64,000 nt of DNA from Metallyticus violacea (GCA_030762175.1 CM060843.1:30407001-30471000), one strand, 5' to 3'; positions 1-12,617 are shown, counted from the first letter of the stretch. Made by a program: numbers and translations. The notes: generated from the sequence alone by a model not told the origin.

Positions 1-197
1 CCTAGGTGTGCCCTTGTGAACATCGCATACGGTACCACGAGTCTCAAATTTGTCTCGAATGCGTGCAATTGTTACTCGCGTTCTGTTCTGTATACACGTC
101 TCCATTGCCCTTGAACTTTAACAACATTCTCGGTTTTCTAATACTCTTCAAAATTGCTTTTCGCTATTCAAACGATAATCTTGGCCCCATTTTGTTA

Positions 198-362
198 TAG
201 CAATGCTAGCATAACGTAATGTGAGTCACACCTGTTTACAAACAGTACACACCTGTTTTATTTGTTCATTGTTGATTTACAATAATCTTGACTTCATTTG
301 TTCATTGTTGATTTACCTGTAGCAACGCTATTATAATGTATTTAAGTCACACCTGTTTACAG
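198..362. repeat. Imperfect tandem repeat, unit about 122 bp
   Basis: A segment starting TAGCAATGCTAG at 198 recurs in diverged form at 320, and both copies contain AGTCACACCTGTTTACA. Inside the unit, TTTGTTCATTGTTGATTTAC occurs twice about 38 bp apart (near 259 and 297). This looks like a short decayed minisatellite. No coding potential is visible. Confidence 0.6.
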
Positions 363-2373
363 AACATCATACTACACATTACTGTTGTTTTTCGATCCAA
401 TTGAAATATATTAAATAGATATCTACTGTGAAAGTGTGTATACATTTTGGCACCGTCTATATATATAATTTTCTTTTCCAGTAATTTGGTTAAAATTGTT
501 TGTCATATTTACTTTTAGAGGGCATTGTAATTTATATTAATAACTATCCGTTTATATTTCTATAACTTTACATTAAATCAGTATATAAATGTATGTGTGT
601 TTAAATGATCCATTAATTTTGCACAGCAGTAAATCTGCTTAAAATAAAGTTTATGCTAATGGAAAATACTTAATTGAAGTTATTTTATTTATTGCATTGT
701 TGGTGCTATAATTACTGTTCTTATTATCATTTCATTACTTACTGCAGTGCAGTAAACTGTAATGGCAGTAATTCTATAACCATTTATTGTACATAGATGA
801 TTTTATATAAGCTGAATTCATATTATTTTTTGTTTCGTTTAAACATGAGAATATTATTTATAAACGATTTCAGATTATTAAAAACCACTAAAATATTTTC
901 TAACAATAAATATTGCCATCTTGTAAAACAATGCTGCGTAAATGTTTTGTGTTTATTGGCAGTAATAGGACAACAAAGGTTGCCTTTTTCTTTTCCATTG
1001 GGTTCTAGGTAGTGGAGTTGATCTTGGCTAAACAATGGGGCAGAGAGAAATACACTGGAATCGTCTTAATTTAAATATAGCTTGTGTTTTAATTTTATAT
1101 TTGTGTTCAAACAGTGCAATTTTAGCCCATAATGAAACAGTGCACTTTAAAATTCAAAAGCCAAAACATGAGTTCATTTCCTCACCTGATCGGTTCATAG
1201 TTGTTTTACCAATCTTGATGCACTAGACTAATCGTTCATCTGTTACTTTGTTTCCATGTTTATTTTATACACCTTGTTTTAAAATATTGATCCCCAGAGA
1301 TACGCAAAAAAAATAATGCCCTACTTTTAGGAACTAGGTTGTCCAACATTGAGTATTTCTCGCTGAACATAGCAGATCAAAAACCATCTTCATTTTCAAT
1401 GGCACTCTTCAAACGCAAGTCGTTTTGCGGTGTAATTACTTGCAGTTGCTGTAGGCTCATCTACTGACGATGGATCATTCCTGGGACTGGAACTTAGAGC
1501 TCCTTAATATTAAATTCATATTTGATTGTTAATTAGGTAAAGATTTCATGTATGTAAATATTCAAGTTAATATGTATATATTTTGTGCACAACAGAATTC
1601 CTGGTGGAAGTATTGCATTCATTTTTCAGATTCTACTACTATTGTGATGAATGGAAAACACCTATATGAAAACCTTTTAGAAGGAGACAAAGTTCTTGTA
1701 TATGTTTAAGGATTGTATTGTATATATAACAAAAAGGACTGTTTGCGAGCGGCTACTTAGCGAAAACAGGTAGGACCGAAGGCAGAGTTAGGGGAGAATT
1801 GTTATTTTCAGTTCCTTATGAATATTGTAGACAGAACATTGCCAACAGATGGTAAAAGGGTCATTTCCACTTTCCGAGTAAAATTTAGCTATATTGTGTA
1901 TCTAATGGAGCAGATGACTAAGACGAGACATCACATTTAGAAGGGCAGATTTCTGGGAAAACTTTGAAGATGGCAGACAGAAAATATTATATGACCCATT
2001 GAAGATTCTTGCCGCGAATTCCCAGGAAATGGAGGCGGCAGACAGGTGGATAGAACGTGCCTTATCTATAGGAACATAGTTGTCGATCTAAGAGTAACGA
2101 AGGGAAAAAAACGATTATAAAGGGGCAGCATGAAAGATGAAGTTCATAATTTATGACAGGAACTCTGACAGGAACACAATCAGTAATGAATATTGTTGAG
2201 GCTGCATCAAAGTGGAGTTTACTTTTTTGCACATTTTCTGTGGTGCTTGTAAAACGCTGTGCTGTATTTTTTAACTACAGAGCTACAAAATATTATCTTC
2301 GTGCATTTTTAGTTTTAAATGGTCTGTCAGTGAACGGCATGTTATATGAAACTATTATTTATTATTTTAATAA
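363..2373. other. AT-rich DNA, nothing recognised
   Basis: Only short chance open frames are present. I see no splice-bounded exon, no RNA gene and no terminal repeats. It is probably intergenic or intronic. Confidence 0.5.
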
Positions 2374-2643
2374 TGTTTAAACGCCATTTTTACTGCTGAG
2401 GTATCACAGTGGACAGTGGTGATACATGAGATGAAATGATAATGAAACCATAAATTGAAAACCATTTTTTTTAAGGGAGGAAACATTCCGGGTCTAAGTT
2501 TAGGATATCTAGCCGCCCTTTTTATTTATAAGAACTGAGGAAATGGAAAAAAACCTCAGTCAGGGAGAACAATCCTGGAGGGAATGAAATCGCAAACCTC
2601 CTGCTCAAGAGTCCATGCCTTAAGGACCTCAGACAACCGTGAC
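2374..2643 (-). mobile_element. SINE family B, near full length, minus strand
   Basis: Read on the minus strand, a tRNA-like head lies at the high-coordinate end, with CTTAAGGCATGGACTCTTGAG followed by a decayed B box. Next come the family body (loss of the usual AAACTTAGGCCTGGAA-type block is only partial) and the 3' end, seen on plus as GTTTAAACGCC..TTTTTACTGCTGAGG. The same 3' end recurs near 20700, 25470, 29690, 33080, 39130 and 51090. Such SINEs are transcribed by RNA polymerase III and moved by a partner LINE. This copy is diverged and its B box is damaged. Confidence 0.75.
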
Positions 2644-2787
2644 CGCATTATTTCTTATTGTTAATTTTAATTTCCTAATATGTACGAGTATAGTAAATTT
2701 AACTATCCGTAAATTCTATTGACCTTATACATTTCCTACATATGAAACCAATGATAGAGCTGTTTTAATCAAAATAATAACTATAAA

Positions 2788-3053
2788 TACAGGCTGTCCC
2801 GTTTGAAATGTCCTAATTTCATTTCACTATTTCTCCAAAAACAATAATCATATCGAACAACGCCCATAAAGAGAAATGGAACATCAGTTGGATATCCATT
2901 TTGTCTCTGATGGGGCACATGTGGAAGTGATTAAGATTTATGTGATAAACTTGATGATTCAGATGATAATTATTTGTTTAATTTTGAGATGTGTATTATT
3001 TTTTAATAAATAGTGAAATGAAAATGAGACATTTTAAAATAGGACAACTTGTA
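2788..3053. mobile_element. MITE-like element with about 45-bp terminal inverted repeats
   Basis: The left end begins TACAGGCTGTCCCGTTTGAA and runs to ..CATTTCACTATTT. The reverse complement of 3008-3053 begins TACAAGTTGTCCTATTTTAA and ends in the same CATTTCACTATTT, about 80% alike by eye with one indel. The element is about 266 bp and has TA at its tips, which fits a Tc1/mariner-superfamily non-autonomous element. The interior holds no transposase. The first bases resemble the presumed end of the transposase relic at 50357, a weak link. Confidence 0.7.
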
Positions 3054-4439
3054 TATCCAAGAAGTTCAATTGTAGCTTCTGGGGTTTCGGTATCCCTGTA
3101 TGATACCATCCCACTGTCCGGCAAGGGGAAACAACATCGGGTAATTTCAGCGTTTCTTTGTAAGTAAACAATCTGAAAACGTTTCACTTCACGCAATTCA
3201 CACTGGAGGCATTGCATGTTGTGTCTCAGAGGCGGAATGTATAATTCTTTTGTTTACTGTCCTCTTTATATAGATATTTCTTTGATTTATTTTTAATTAT
3301 TCCGGAAATGCTCATTCATAATGAAAGGAAATACAGCTTCGTATAAAATAAATATTTTTAGAGTGAACCTCGGGCAGGGGGTGACAAATTTTCCTCTTGG
3401 ACTAATTCTATTGTCCTTTTTGTGAGCCTTACAAGCTGGCCTGCTGCCTTGAATTTTGAGTATATATTGATTCAGTTGTTGTGGAACGGAACCAGATGGT
3501 CATCCTTAATATTGCCCTGAACAAGATGCATTTAGTTGGGCATTACAATCTGTGCAGTCTGACATAGTAAGAACTATCCGTTAACAAGAGTTTTGTACAA
3601 GTTACAAGATGGTGGACTTTTTGGTATACAGTGTAATCTTTTGGATCCGAGAAGGGGAAATTTTACGAATAACATTAATGCACTTGTTCAATTTCCACTG
3701 TCTCGGCATATAAAGAAATGACTCCACAGAAATCAAGTGTTAATAAAACAAAACATAAGTGAAGAATTTGGTGAAGCGAATGAAAGGAAGAAGATTTGTG
3801 TAAATACAAATCACAAAACATCTAGTGTCATTAAGTCATGTTGTCCACAAGGTAAACCATTTGTTTAGGACATGCTGTAATTTGGAACAACAGCCTTATT
3901 TCACCGAGGAAAATAACTCGCTGGTTGTGAAAAATAATAAACTGAGTTGGTCAACGTGTGGAATGGGATCGCGGTGAAGCCTGCAAAAACTGTGAAATTA
4001 AAAAATTTGGTGGTACAAAAGAGGTACAGAGTTACGTTTAAGAAAAAAATGCATAGTATAAGAAAACAAATGCACATTCACAATGCAATTCAATATAGAA
4101 TGTTTAAATGCAATATTAATGTGAGTACACAAAAAAGAACAGAAGGGGGTAAAAGACAGACAGACTGGAAACTGCAAGTAGAAGTTTTAGGAGAGCTTAC
4201 AATAAAACTAAAAATGTCTTACAAGGTGTCCCTGTGGACAATGAACTTCAGAAGTTAATGGGTTGAATATGGGTAGAGTTTTGCATTCTAACTTCAGCTG
4301 CGCAAATATTCGTGATCTGTATCAGAAGAGACGAGGGAGAAAATTACTCAACATCTTGTGGACAGTAAAGTGTGTATTTACTAACTTGCGATTGGCCTTA
4401 CCCTGATGACAGTGAAGAATAATGAAAATCAATGATTAT
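3054..4439. other. No recognised gene; one 103-codon open frame
   Basis: The frame at 3947-4258 (+) is Lys-rich (about one residue in six). It has no motif I recognise, no splice-bounded structure and no related copy in the window. It may be chance or relic coding sequence. Nothing else is seen here. Confidence 0.3.
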
Positions 4440-4840
4440 TTACAGCAAAATACTTAAAAAAGAAACCAGTTAACTTAATGAAATACGTGTTAACATAGAA
4501 TTATATAAATAAATATAATTTAAATACATGTCAAATTAATTTTACATATATTTACATGCCAGTTAACTTGATTAAATGCATTTCACCTAACTAAAAACAT
4601 GTTAATGTAGTTAAATAAACATCAATATATTTAAATACTCAAACTAATTAAATACGTGTCACCTTAATTTCATACATATTAACTTAATTAAATACATTTA
4701 ACCTAGCTACAACATGTCAATCTATTTAAATATACATCAACCTAGTTAATTATATCAAACTAATTAAATATAAGTCAACTTTATTTTCATATATTAACTT
4801 AAATACATTTCACCTAACTAAAACATAATATAAATTTAAT
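4440..4840. repeat. AT-rich tandem repeat, unit about 116 bp, about 3 copies
   Basis: TTAACTTRATTAAATRCATTT recurs at 4563, 4679 and 4794 (the last shortened), giving periods of 116 and 115 bp. Each unit also carries a CACCTAACTA-type block and a TTAAATACRTGTCA-type block. The copies are diverged. It looks like a small satellite or minisatellite patch and encodes nothing. Confidence 0.7.
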
Positions 4841-5990
4841 AGCTTAATTAATGAGACTACAACTATGGAGGAAGGGAGGGAGTTTGTAGAGTTATCTGAT
4901 ACAATAGCAACTTCAATAATATAGAAATATGAAACTAAACAATGATTCATACAACTTAAATGACAGGTATGAATGAATACAAACCTAGTTGGTTTTGCCC
5001 GTGATGGTGCCTCTTGGAATGCTAGGAAAGAAAAAAAGTATTGCAACACTAATGAAAAACCTCTTTTGTAATTTAATATTATAACATTGCTTAAATCACA
5101 GACTGGAACTGATTGTTCATTGTGCTGTAAATTAAGTGCAGTGTATTACTAATTTTTATTATTATATTCGCCACTTGCGTTTGTCTCCTGAAAACCAAAT
5201 CCCATCTAAATTAACGTGCAGTCACTTTAGAGAAACATTATGCAAATAAGGAGATATTTACCATAAGATGGACATGAAACTTAAGAATTGTAAAGGCAGC
5301 GTGGGAGAGTTTTAAGTAACTATTAAAGAACTTCACAAAAATTGCAAATGATCCTAAAGAGATTGCAAGGAAAGCATCAAATTTAGTAGTCTAAGTAAAA
5401 TGTTAAATAGTTGTAAATTTATAAAATGTTCTCAAAGGTTCTCACATTTATCCCTACACCTACAGAACAGAGATATACTTCCAGATGAAGATAGGGTAAT
5501 TAAACGTGCAATTCGTGAGCTTGAATCAATGATAAATTCTTCAGGTCCATGATTGTAACAAGCTAACTCTGCAATTAAGTCTAACATATTCAAGGATACT
5601 GGTACATGTTTATAGGCAATAGCATAGGAAAGAAATTCAGAGGCCAGATTTTGAGAAGTCTGGCAGAAAATCTAAAGCTAAGATTAGCACATAATATAAG
5701 TCAGGCTTCTCAAGATTTCTTTAGAAGCCATAGCTGGCCAATAATTGGAATTGACTCTCCCTCTGGTACCGAGCGAGGCGGACATGTTTTATAATGTTCT
5801 GTGGAGATTATTTTTAATACCGCAATTAGTAAGTTTCTATTCCATTTGTGAGATAGAAGAAAGGCTAGATTTGTAAGTACCACCACATTCGATAAAAGAT
5901 TATGTAGTGTAGAAGCTGGTTGTTAAGAAATAAGCGAATAATTAGTATTAGAAGTACGTATAAATAGATGTGCAGCGGCGTACCATTAAC
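4841..5990. other. Nothing recognised
   Basis: This is AT-rich sequence with short chance frames only. I see no terminal repeats, SINE boxes or exon signals. Confidence 0.4.
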
Positions 5991-6439
5991 TTGAATTAGT
6001 TAGCTGTTCGGCCTGCAGTGACGTCACGCACACGCGTCTGTCAGCCAGATGGCTGAAGGTGAATAGCATTGAGTTATTAATATGTATTAAGTGTTTCTAG
6101 AGTCCTAAATTATAAAATTAAATGTGATAGGAAGTTTTTTTTTTTTCGGGGGAAGTGAGGGAGGTGTTTGCACCTCGACATAGGTTAGCTAGATAGCCAG
6201 TTCGAAGAGGTGAGAGAGGAGAAAATCCTAGAAACGTATCAGTAACAGGTGAGAGTGATTCAAATAGGAAAGATTCAGTAAAAGATAACATCAACATGGA
6301 ACTGAAGAAGATTTAATATTTGAACTCAATCTGTTAGTAAACAAAGAAAAGATAACATCTGATAAGAAGTTTTATCAAATTATAGCTAAATAATACGAAG
6401 TAGGGTGAAAATAAAGAAGGAGACTGCGAAAGTGGAAGA

Positions 6440-7948
6440 CAAATTGGCTAAGGATATTCATGAAAAGAGAATTTCTGAATCAACGGTGACCTTCGCCCAA
6501 GTGGCTGCAGCACCAGTACCACCCAAAAATTTCACAAAACTGCAAAAGACAGTGGAGAAAAAAAATATATCGTTTTAATTTCTTTCACGAAAAATGCTGA
6601 TGTGAGGGAAATTCAAAATTAGTGTCACAAAACTTTAAACCCAGAGAAGAAAAAATACATATCAGGAGTTTAAAAATAGCCGATAAAAACCTCACAATGG
6701 AGAGTGAAACCGAGCAAGATTTAGTAAAGGTCATAAACAGTAAAAACCATCAAGGAAAGATGTGAAAATTGAAACACCAAGAAAAAGAACCTCTTTAGTA
6801 TTTTGTATGATGTCCTAACGGAATTAAGGGAAGAAGAAATGAGAGAGGGCATTTATAAGCTGAATTTCGAACAAGTGGTAACCAAAGAGGAGTTTCATGA
6901 AGAATTCAAATCAAGATTTAAAACAGAACCGAGAAACAGGGCACCTGTCCACAACGTGATGGAAGGATTAAGACAGTTAATAATATCCAAAGGGAGGTTG
7001 TTTATTCGCTTCCAATGGGTAAATACGAAGCATTTTATTTCTGTCGCAAAGTGTCTCAAATGTTATGATTATGGCCACGTGTCAAAGTTTTGTAAAAAGG
7101 ATAAAGTAATGTGTGGTCACTGCTGAGAACAAGATCACAAGAGAAAAGAGTGCCAGAAAAAGGAACAACAGGCTACCTATATTCCATGCGGAAGGGAAAA
7201 CAAGATTGTCCTACATATAAATTAATGTGGGATGCCAGAACTGACTATGGATAAAGGAATTATAATCAATAAATCGAACAAAAAACTTAAAAAAATATAG
7301 AAAGAAATGCTCCCAGTAGAATTAGAAGAAATTGAAAAACAGTCATAGCTCGTAAATTTAAATTAAAATACAAGGACAAACTACGGGATCAAAGTATGCA
7401 AACTGTAGAAACAATTATAGTCGAGTCGCTAGTGTATAAGTGACTCGTTGGAAACAATACCAAGTGATAATAATAGTGAAATAAATTTAGATGAAACGCC
7501 CACTATACCACCAAAGATAAGAATACATACTATTGATGAAGAAATTTGCATTAAAAAGAGGAACAATGTTGAATATAATGTCATTATACAAGATGAATTA
7601 ACTACAGAGGAAGAAGATATAAGTGACTCGCTGGAAACGGCACCACGTGATAATAATGATAAAATAAAATTAGATAAAAGGCTTATCATACCACCAAAAA
7701 TAAGAATGCATACTATTGGCCAAGAAATGGGCATTAAAAAGGAGAATAAAGTTGACCACAATTCCATTATAAAGGATGAATTAACTACTAAGGAAGAACA
7801 AGAAGAGGTAAAAGAAGAAGAGGAAATTGAGGGAGAAGAGAACGAAGGAAAAGAATTTGTTTTGAATTTATTAGGTAAATCGCGTAGTAGTTTTTTTTAT
7901 CATATATTGAAAAGAAGTAAAAACCAGATCATAGTAATAAACAACTAG
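6440..7948 (+). pseudogene. Broken ORF1 (gag-like, zinc-knuckle) of a non-LTR retrotransposon
   Basis: ORF1 proteins of I/R1/Jockey-type LINEs bind element RNA. Coding traces begin near 6440 (a VTFAQVAAAPVP-like linker at about 6485) and pass through several frameshifts. A clean 107-codon stretch at 6803-7126 follows. In it, C84, C87, H92 and C97 form a CX2CX4HX4C knuckle (7052-7093). A second knuckle starts CGHC at 7112 but is cut by TGA at 7124-7126. Reading past the stop restores H and C at the right spacing, up to 7153. An acidic tail (7448-7948) follows, with a 61-codon duplication. No reverse transcriptase follows, so the element is dead and probably truncated. The exact clade is not certain. 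Confidence 0.75.
7438..7800 (+). repeat. In-frame 183-bp tandem duplication inside the ORF1 tail
   Basis: AAGTGACTCG at 7438 recurs at 7621, and the two 183-bp units (61 codons each) align throughout. Both encode a SLET-P-DNN block, an IPPKIR-HTI block and an I-DELTT-EE block. The units are diverged at many sites but keep the same frame, so duplication predates much of the decay or was kept while the frame was read. Confidence 0.85.
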
Positions 7949-8057
7949 ACACCGACATTAGTACGTTTAGTGGGGAAGGTGAAGAAAGACAATCAGTAGG
8001 AGAAGAAAAGGAGCAAGGTAATGTGGACGGTAGGGATTCTGATAATGAAGAGGAGAA

Positions 8058-8340
8058 GTGAGAAGCATAACTTCAAATTTAATTTCTGAAGTACGTAAAG
8101 AACAGGTTCAAACTCCGACAGCTGCTGACGTAACGAGTGCACTGCGCGTGAGGCAAATTTATGCTAACCTCGACATGACCTTGCAACTCTCGATTGGAAG
8201 AGCGAAGAACTTTGATTGCGGCTTTGCGACTTATTACACGAAAACTTTATGAGAAAGGCGACTCAGTTATTTTCCCCGTACCTAATGCAATAGATCGTTT
8301 GGTTTTAAAATCATAAAATTTGCCAATTGAACCTAATTAA
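8058..8340 (+). pseudogene. Unrecognised coding-like fragment
   Basis: A 64-codon frame (8058-8252) contains a compact block, IYANLDMTLQL..GRAKN-DCGFATYYTKTL. It seems to continue in another frame (SVIFPVPNAIDRLV near 8264-8300), which suggests a frameshifted relic rather than random sequence. I do not recognise the family. It may be part of the retroelement just upstream or an independent insertion. Confidence 0.3.
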
Positions 8341-9913
8341 TTATTAAAATTATTCAACATAACATATTGCGACAGTTTTATGGGGGGAAAAATAAGAAAA
8401 ATGATGGGCTTTTAATTTATCAGAATACCCATAGTATTTTGTAGAATCAATGAAGCTCTTCTTCTTCTCTCTCGCCGCAGTCTCGATATGACCACAGGAG
8501 AAGATTGAGATTGACGTAGCCCAAGTAGAAGAGGTAAGAAGATTACGTACCCAAATACATCCCACACAACAATAACAGGAATAGATCACACAAGACCTAA
8601 ATTTAAATGACGGTGAACAACGGTGAAAGAATTAATTATAGAAGAAGAGTTAAGAATTGGAAGAATTAATTAATGGGATGGCGGTGCAGAATAAAGAAAA
8701 AGCTTCCACAAAAGTATACTTAAGAGTTGGAAGACGAAAGTTATATGCGTAGTTGGCGAAGAAGGAAGAAAGAAGAATTATTAGAAGAAGATTTAAAGAG
8801 CTGGTTATGTGAAGGTGGCGAAGGAGAAGGAAGAATGGGAGGCAAAGGACATTGACAACAACTTCACAACATTGACCACAATAACCTTACACACAACAAC
8901 AATAAATAACAGTAACAATAAACAACATTATGACATCAACAACAAGAAGTATGACGGTCACGGCGAAGAAGAAAGATGGGGATGTAACAGACGTAATGAT
9001 AATCTAAAAACACTGACAATAATAACCATACAAACCTAACTGTGATAATTATAAATACTAGAAATTATAAACAACATGACAACTTATCACCAATCAACAA
9101 ATCAATATCTAGAAAGCATATAAAATTAACGGTTATAACAATAGCAATAATATCCATTGAACTATAATTTAAACAAGACAGACCAGTCACTGAAAGGAGA
9201 GAACGGAAAAGAAGTCGTGTGAAGGTCCAGGTAGGAGCAGAAGGGATAGATAATGGATTGACGAGCCACAGTCGGGAGGAGAAGAGGACGAATTATGGAA
9301 AATACGAAGGAAAAAACAAAGGTTTTTAAAATTGTGAAAGTATAAGTGTGTGGTGTATGCTGAATAAATAGCATAGTTATTGATTAGGTTAAAACTGAAG
9401 GCTTAAATTGTTTTAGGTCATAATTTGAAAACTCGGGTATATATAAAGTGCAGTAAATAGTTATAAAATATAAATATCTACAAATCAATAAAATTGATAA
9501 AGGGAATAAATAGATTAAGTAAAAATTTAGCTTAAGGATGCTGGTTACCAATGCTGTAACCGTCGGTTTCTGACGGATGGTAATTTTAATATTTGGTAGT
9601 TTTAACTTCAGTTTTTAGTTTTTATTTGTTTTAGTAGTTAAATTTTAGCTGGCTGCAAGTTATAGTTTTATCTTGTTAACTGGCTTGCAGTTAGAGAATT
9701 GTTTGAAAAATTTATTTTGGGGTTGTTTTGTTGATGTGTTTTTGTTAATTATTTGTATTTTTGTTAATTTTTGTTAATTATTTTAATTAGGTGTATATAT
9801 AATATGTCCAAATTACCTTAACAGATATAAGAGAGAAGAAAAATATAATAAACTATAGAAACGTAATATAAAAATGTATAATGGCTTCTAGTGCCAGGAC
9901 GGCGTATTGTAGA
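8341..9913. other. Purine-rich and AT-rich DNA, no gene
   Basis: From about 8600 to 9300 the plus strand is rich in GAAGAAG and ACAACA runs, giving low-complexity frames only. From 9400 it becomes AT-rich and ends in a trinucleotide tract. It could be untranslated retroelement sequence, but no diagnostic motif was found. Confidence 0.35.
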
Positions 9914-9944
<31 letters not shown>

Positions 9945-9956
9945 CATCATCATCAT
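9914..9956. repeat. Compound microsatellite (ATT)n then (CAT)n
   Basis: About 29 bp of ATT repeats run directly into a short CAT tract. It may mark the 3' tail of a retroelement, as many non-LTR elements end in simple repeats, but this is not shown. Confidence 0.85.
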
Positions 9957-11436
9957 ATTCATCACTTATCACCGACTGGTTGGAAGAAACGGACATAACC
10001 AATGATTAAAAAAAAAGTGTAAACAGTTTATGTGATATTTTCAGGTAACATACAGGCGCAAATACATAAATGCGATCAAGAAATTAATTAAAATAAATGC
10101 GAAGTCTGATATTTGAAGGCACTTGTGCTAGTAGCACAATTCAGTTACATTCTGCACCTCTCTGAGTGCGAAAGATCATTCAGGTCATGAATGAAATAAT
10201 GACAGGAAAAACAAACCATCTTCGTGTAAAACGAGCGAGTAAATCGGCCTTCATTTTCAACGAACGAGTAATCTGGTCTTCATTAAGTGTGAGAACCACC
10301 GCTTGTGTGTTTTTATCAAATTCCATAGGTCAGAACATGGTTACAAGGAGACGAGGACAGCAAGTTTTATAGAATACTTCAACCCAGTAATGGCGTTCAC
10401 TAGGAGGCGATATGGGACATATTAAAGTAAGATAAGCACCCCAAAAAACCATTTTCCAATAAAGTCAAAGAGATTCTGGTTCCATAAGACTCCTAATTGA
10501 ACGAAGAGAACAGAAAATACAAAAAAGTGCTAAGGGCTATAAGCGTGACAAGCATGTGCAACCCTATATATCTGACCGTAAGAGGGTGCACTTTAATCGG
10601 TGATTCATCGCCTTATACACAAATCACTGGGTTTTCCCATCCAAGTTTCCCGTAGTGAATGTTGGTTTACGCGCGATGGTATGTATTATCAACTTTCAAA
10701 ATGGCCAGATTTGGAGTGATGCAAAACCTTACAATGTCCAGGAATTTCATTTTCAGAATAATTTTCCACTTTTTGAATAAGTTTTCCTTCAGTCTGTGAT
10801 GTGGAATAATTAGGTTAGCTGGAACGTGTTACCTCCTTGTTAAGAAATTCTTTATTTACAATTTCTTCAAGAGGCTTTGCCTGGTTTCTAAAGACATTCA
10901 ATTGCATACAGGACACGATTTGTGGTATTTTAATGGTATCCCCGCACAAATTAATAGTCAAGTGCGGCTTACGAATATCCTGCAAGATGGATAGAAAGAC
11001 CTATCCTGTGAGATAACCAAGTTCATATTTTAACTGTGGACTTTTTATTGAAGCACATGAAAGAACACGTGTACGCCACTGAAGTCGGCGTAACATTTTT
11101 AAGTGTATAAAACCCCGCCAACTGTCAAGGTATTTTGAAATGATGAATGAATTGTTGATGAAAATGAATACGGAGTGCTTAGAGTCTCATAATAATCAAC
11201 TAAAGGTATGGTCCATTACTTTACAGGTCATGGACGCTATAAAATCTACTGGAAAAAATTTACTGAACGCAGGAGAGTATTTGTAAAATTTGTAACACCC
11301 AGGATAACCCGGAGCACGTACTATTTGATTGCATTCATTATTTATGCCAAAAAGGGAAGAAAGGGAGACTTTGAGCGATCATTAAATGGCATATATATTG
11401 AGAAATAAAGAATTATGTAGGCATTTACAATACTAG
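9957..11436. other. Nothing recognised
   Basis: Only short frames without known motifs are present. There are no SINE boxes, inverted termini or exon-like segments with paired splice sites. Confidence 0.4.
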
Positions 11437-12240
11437 CCTTGAAGATAAGTAAGTTTAGGATGAATAAATTCCACAAGCAGTGATAATAAGAAACAACGGG
11501 GAAGTAATAGGAGTAGGAAGATCAGAGCTAATACATAAACGATAACAGACAGCCACAAAGCACCACAGCTATACAATATACAATAAACGAAGGATGGTGG
11601 AGAAGAAAGAAGATAAGTAAAAAAGAGATGGTGGTGAAGGAAGATGATGTAAATAATAGGAATAGTGGATAAGTAAAGAAGGAGGAAGAGGAAGATATTG
11701 AGGAGCAAGAAAGTGAAATACGAGGGGACGAGCGAATCAGCTGGAACTTTGGAACCAGGGGAATGAGCGGCGAGAGCAGATGGTGAATAGAGAAGTGGTG
11801 TATGGAGAGGAGGAACAAAGCGCGAGAAATGGTGTAACCAGTTGTCCAGGAGGATCGAGAGAGATGGAGAATAGAGAAGAAGTGGTGTATGGAGAGGAGG
11901 AACAAAGCGCGAGAAATGGTGTAACCAGTTGTCCAGGAGGATCAAGAGAGATGGAGGAAAGGACAACTGGAAGAAAGTAAGGTAGAGAGTGATATAGTGG
12001 AAGTAAGCTGATTGTGTTTAGTATGTTAAAGTGCTAGGATAAGTAAATTAAATGAGTGGGAAAGATTAATTGTGAAAGATGAGGAGACAAATGAACTTTA
12101 ATAAGTGAAGTAAAGTCGTTAAAGAGAAGATCTTTAGAATGAAGTGGTTAAATGAGTTAAAGAGATTTCAAAGAATAATCCGTGTAACATTTCAATGATG
12201 AGTATAAATGATATAGAAATTAAGTAAAAAGTACTGGATA
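11437..12240. other. Strongly purine-rich plus strand
   Basis: The plus strand is dominated by GA-rich runs such as GGAGGAAGAGGAAG. On the minus strand this gives Ser/Leu/Phe-rich open frames of up to 177 codons (11433-11966), which I regard as composition artefacts. It holds the 87-bp tandem duplication listed separately. Confidence 0.6.
11791..11964. repeat. 87-bp tandem duplication, two nearly identical units
   Basis: AGAAGTGGTGTATGGAGAGG at 11791 recurs at 11878. The two 87-bp units differ at only a few bases, so this is a recent event compared with other repeats here. The period is a multiple of three, so frames stay open through both units, but no known protein is encoded. Confidence 0.9.
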
Positions 12241-12516
12241 CCAGTATATTTCGCTAGTAATTAGTGATTGGTAGTATAGTAATGTAATAAAATTAGGATA
12301 GCTACTTATTGGCTCCCAAGAATGTTATTAATTTGGTATATTTTGGGATAATAAATTGGGAAATAATTTTAAAACATTTATGTTTTTGATTTTATTTGAC
12401 TAATTTTTTAATTATTTTTATTATCTTGTTATATTATTTTATTCTAGATATTAGGGAAATCTGTAAAATAATGTAGAGATTATTGTAAAGTTTTAAATAA
12501 TAATTAGAATGTTTCA

Positions 12517-12522
<6 letters not shown>

Positions 12523-12561
<39 letters not shown>
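12523..12561. repeat. (TG)n microsatellite
   Basis: About 39 bp of perfect TG dinucleotides, preceded by ATGTATA and followed by TCCTGG. Confidence 0.95.
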
Positions 12562-12563
<2 letters not shown>

Positions 12564-12617
12564 TGGTTTAACGAACCAGATACCTGGGTGGTATATACAG
12601 ATTTTATTCATTTATTT

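Noticed and set aside
11433..11966. 177-codon Ser/Leu/Phe-rich minus-strand frame
   Set aside because: It arises from strong purine bias on the other strand and an 87-bp duplication; the composition is low complexity.
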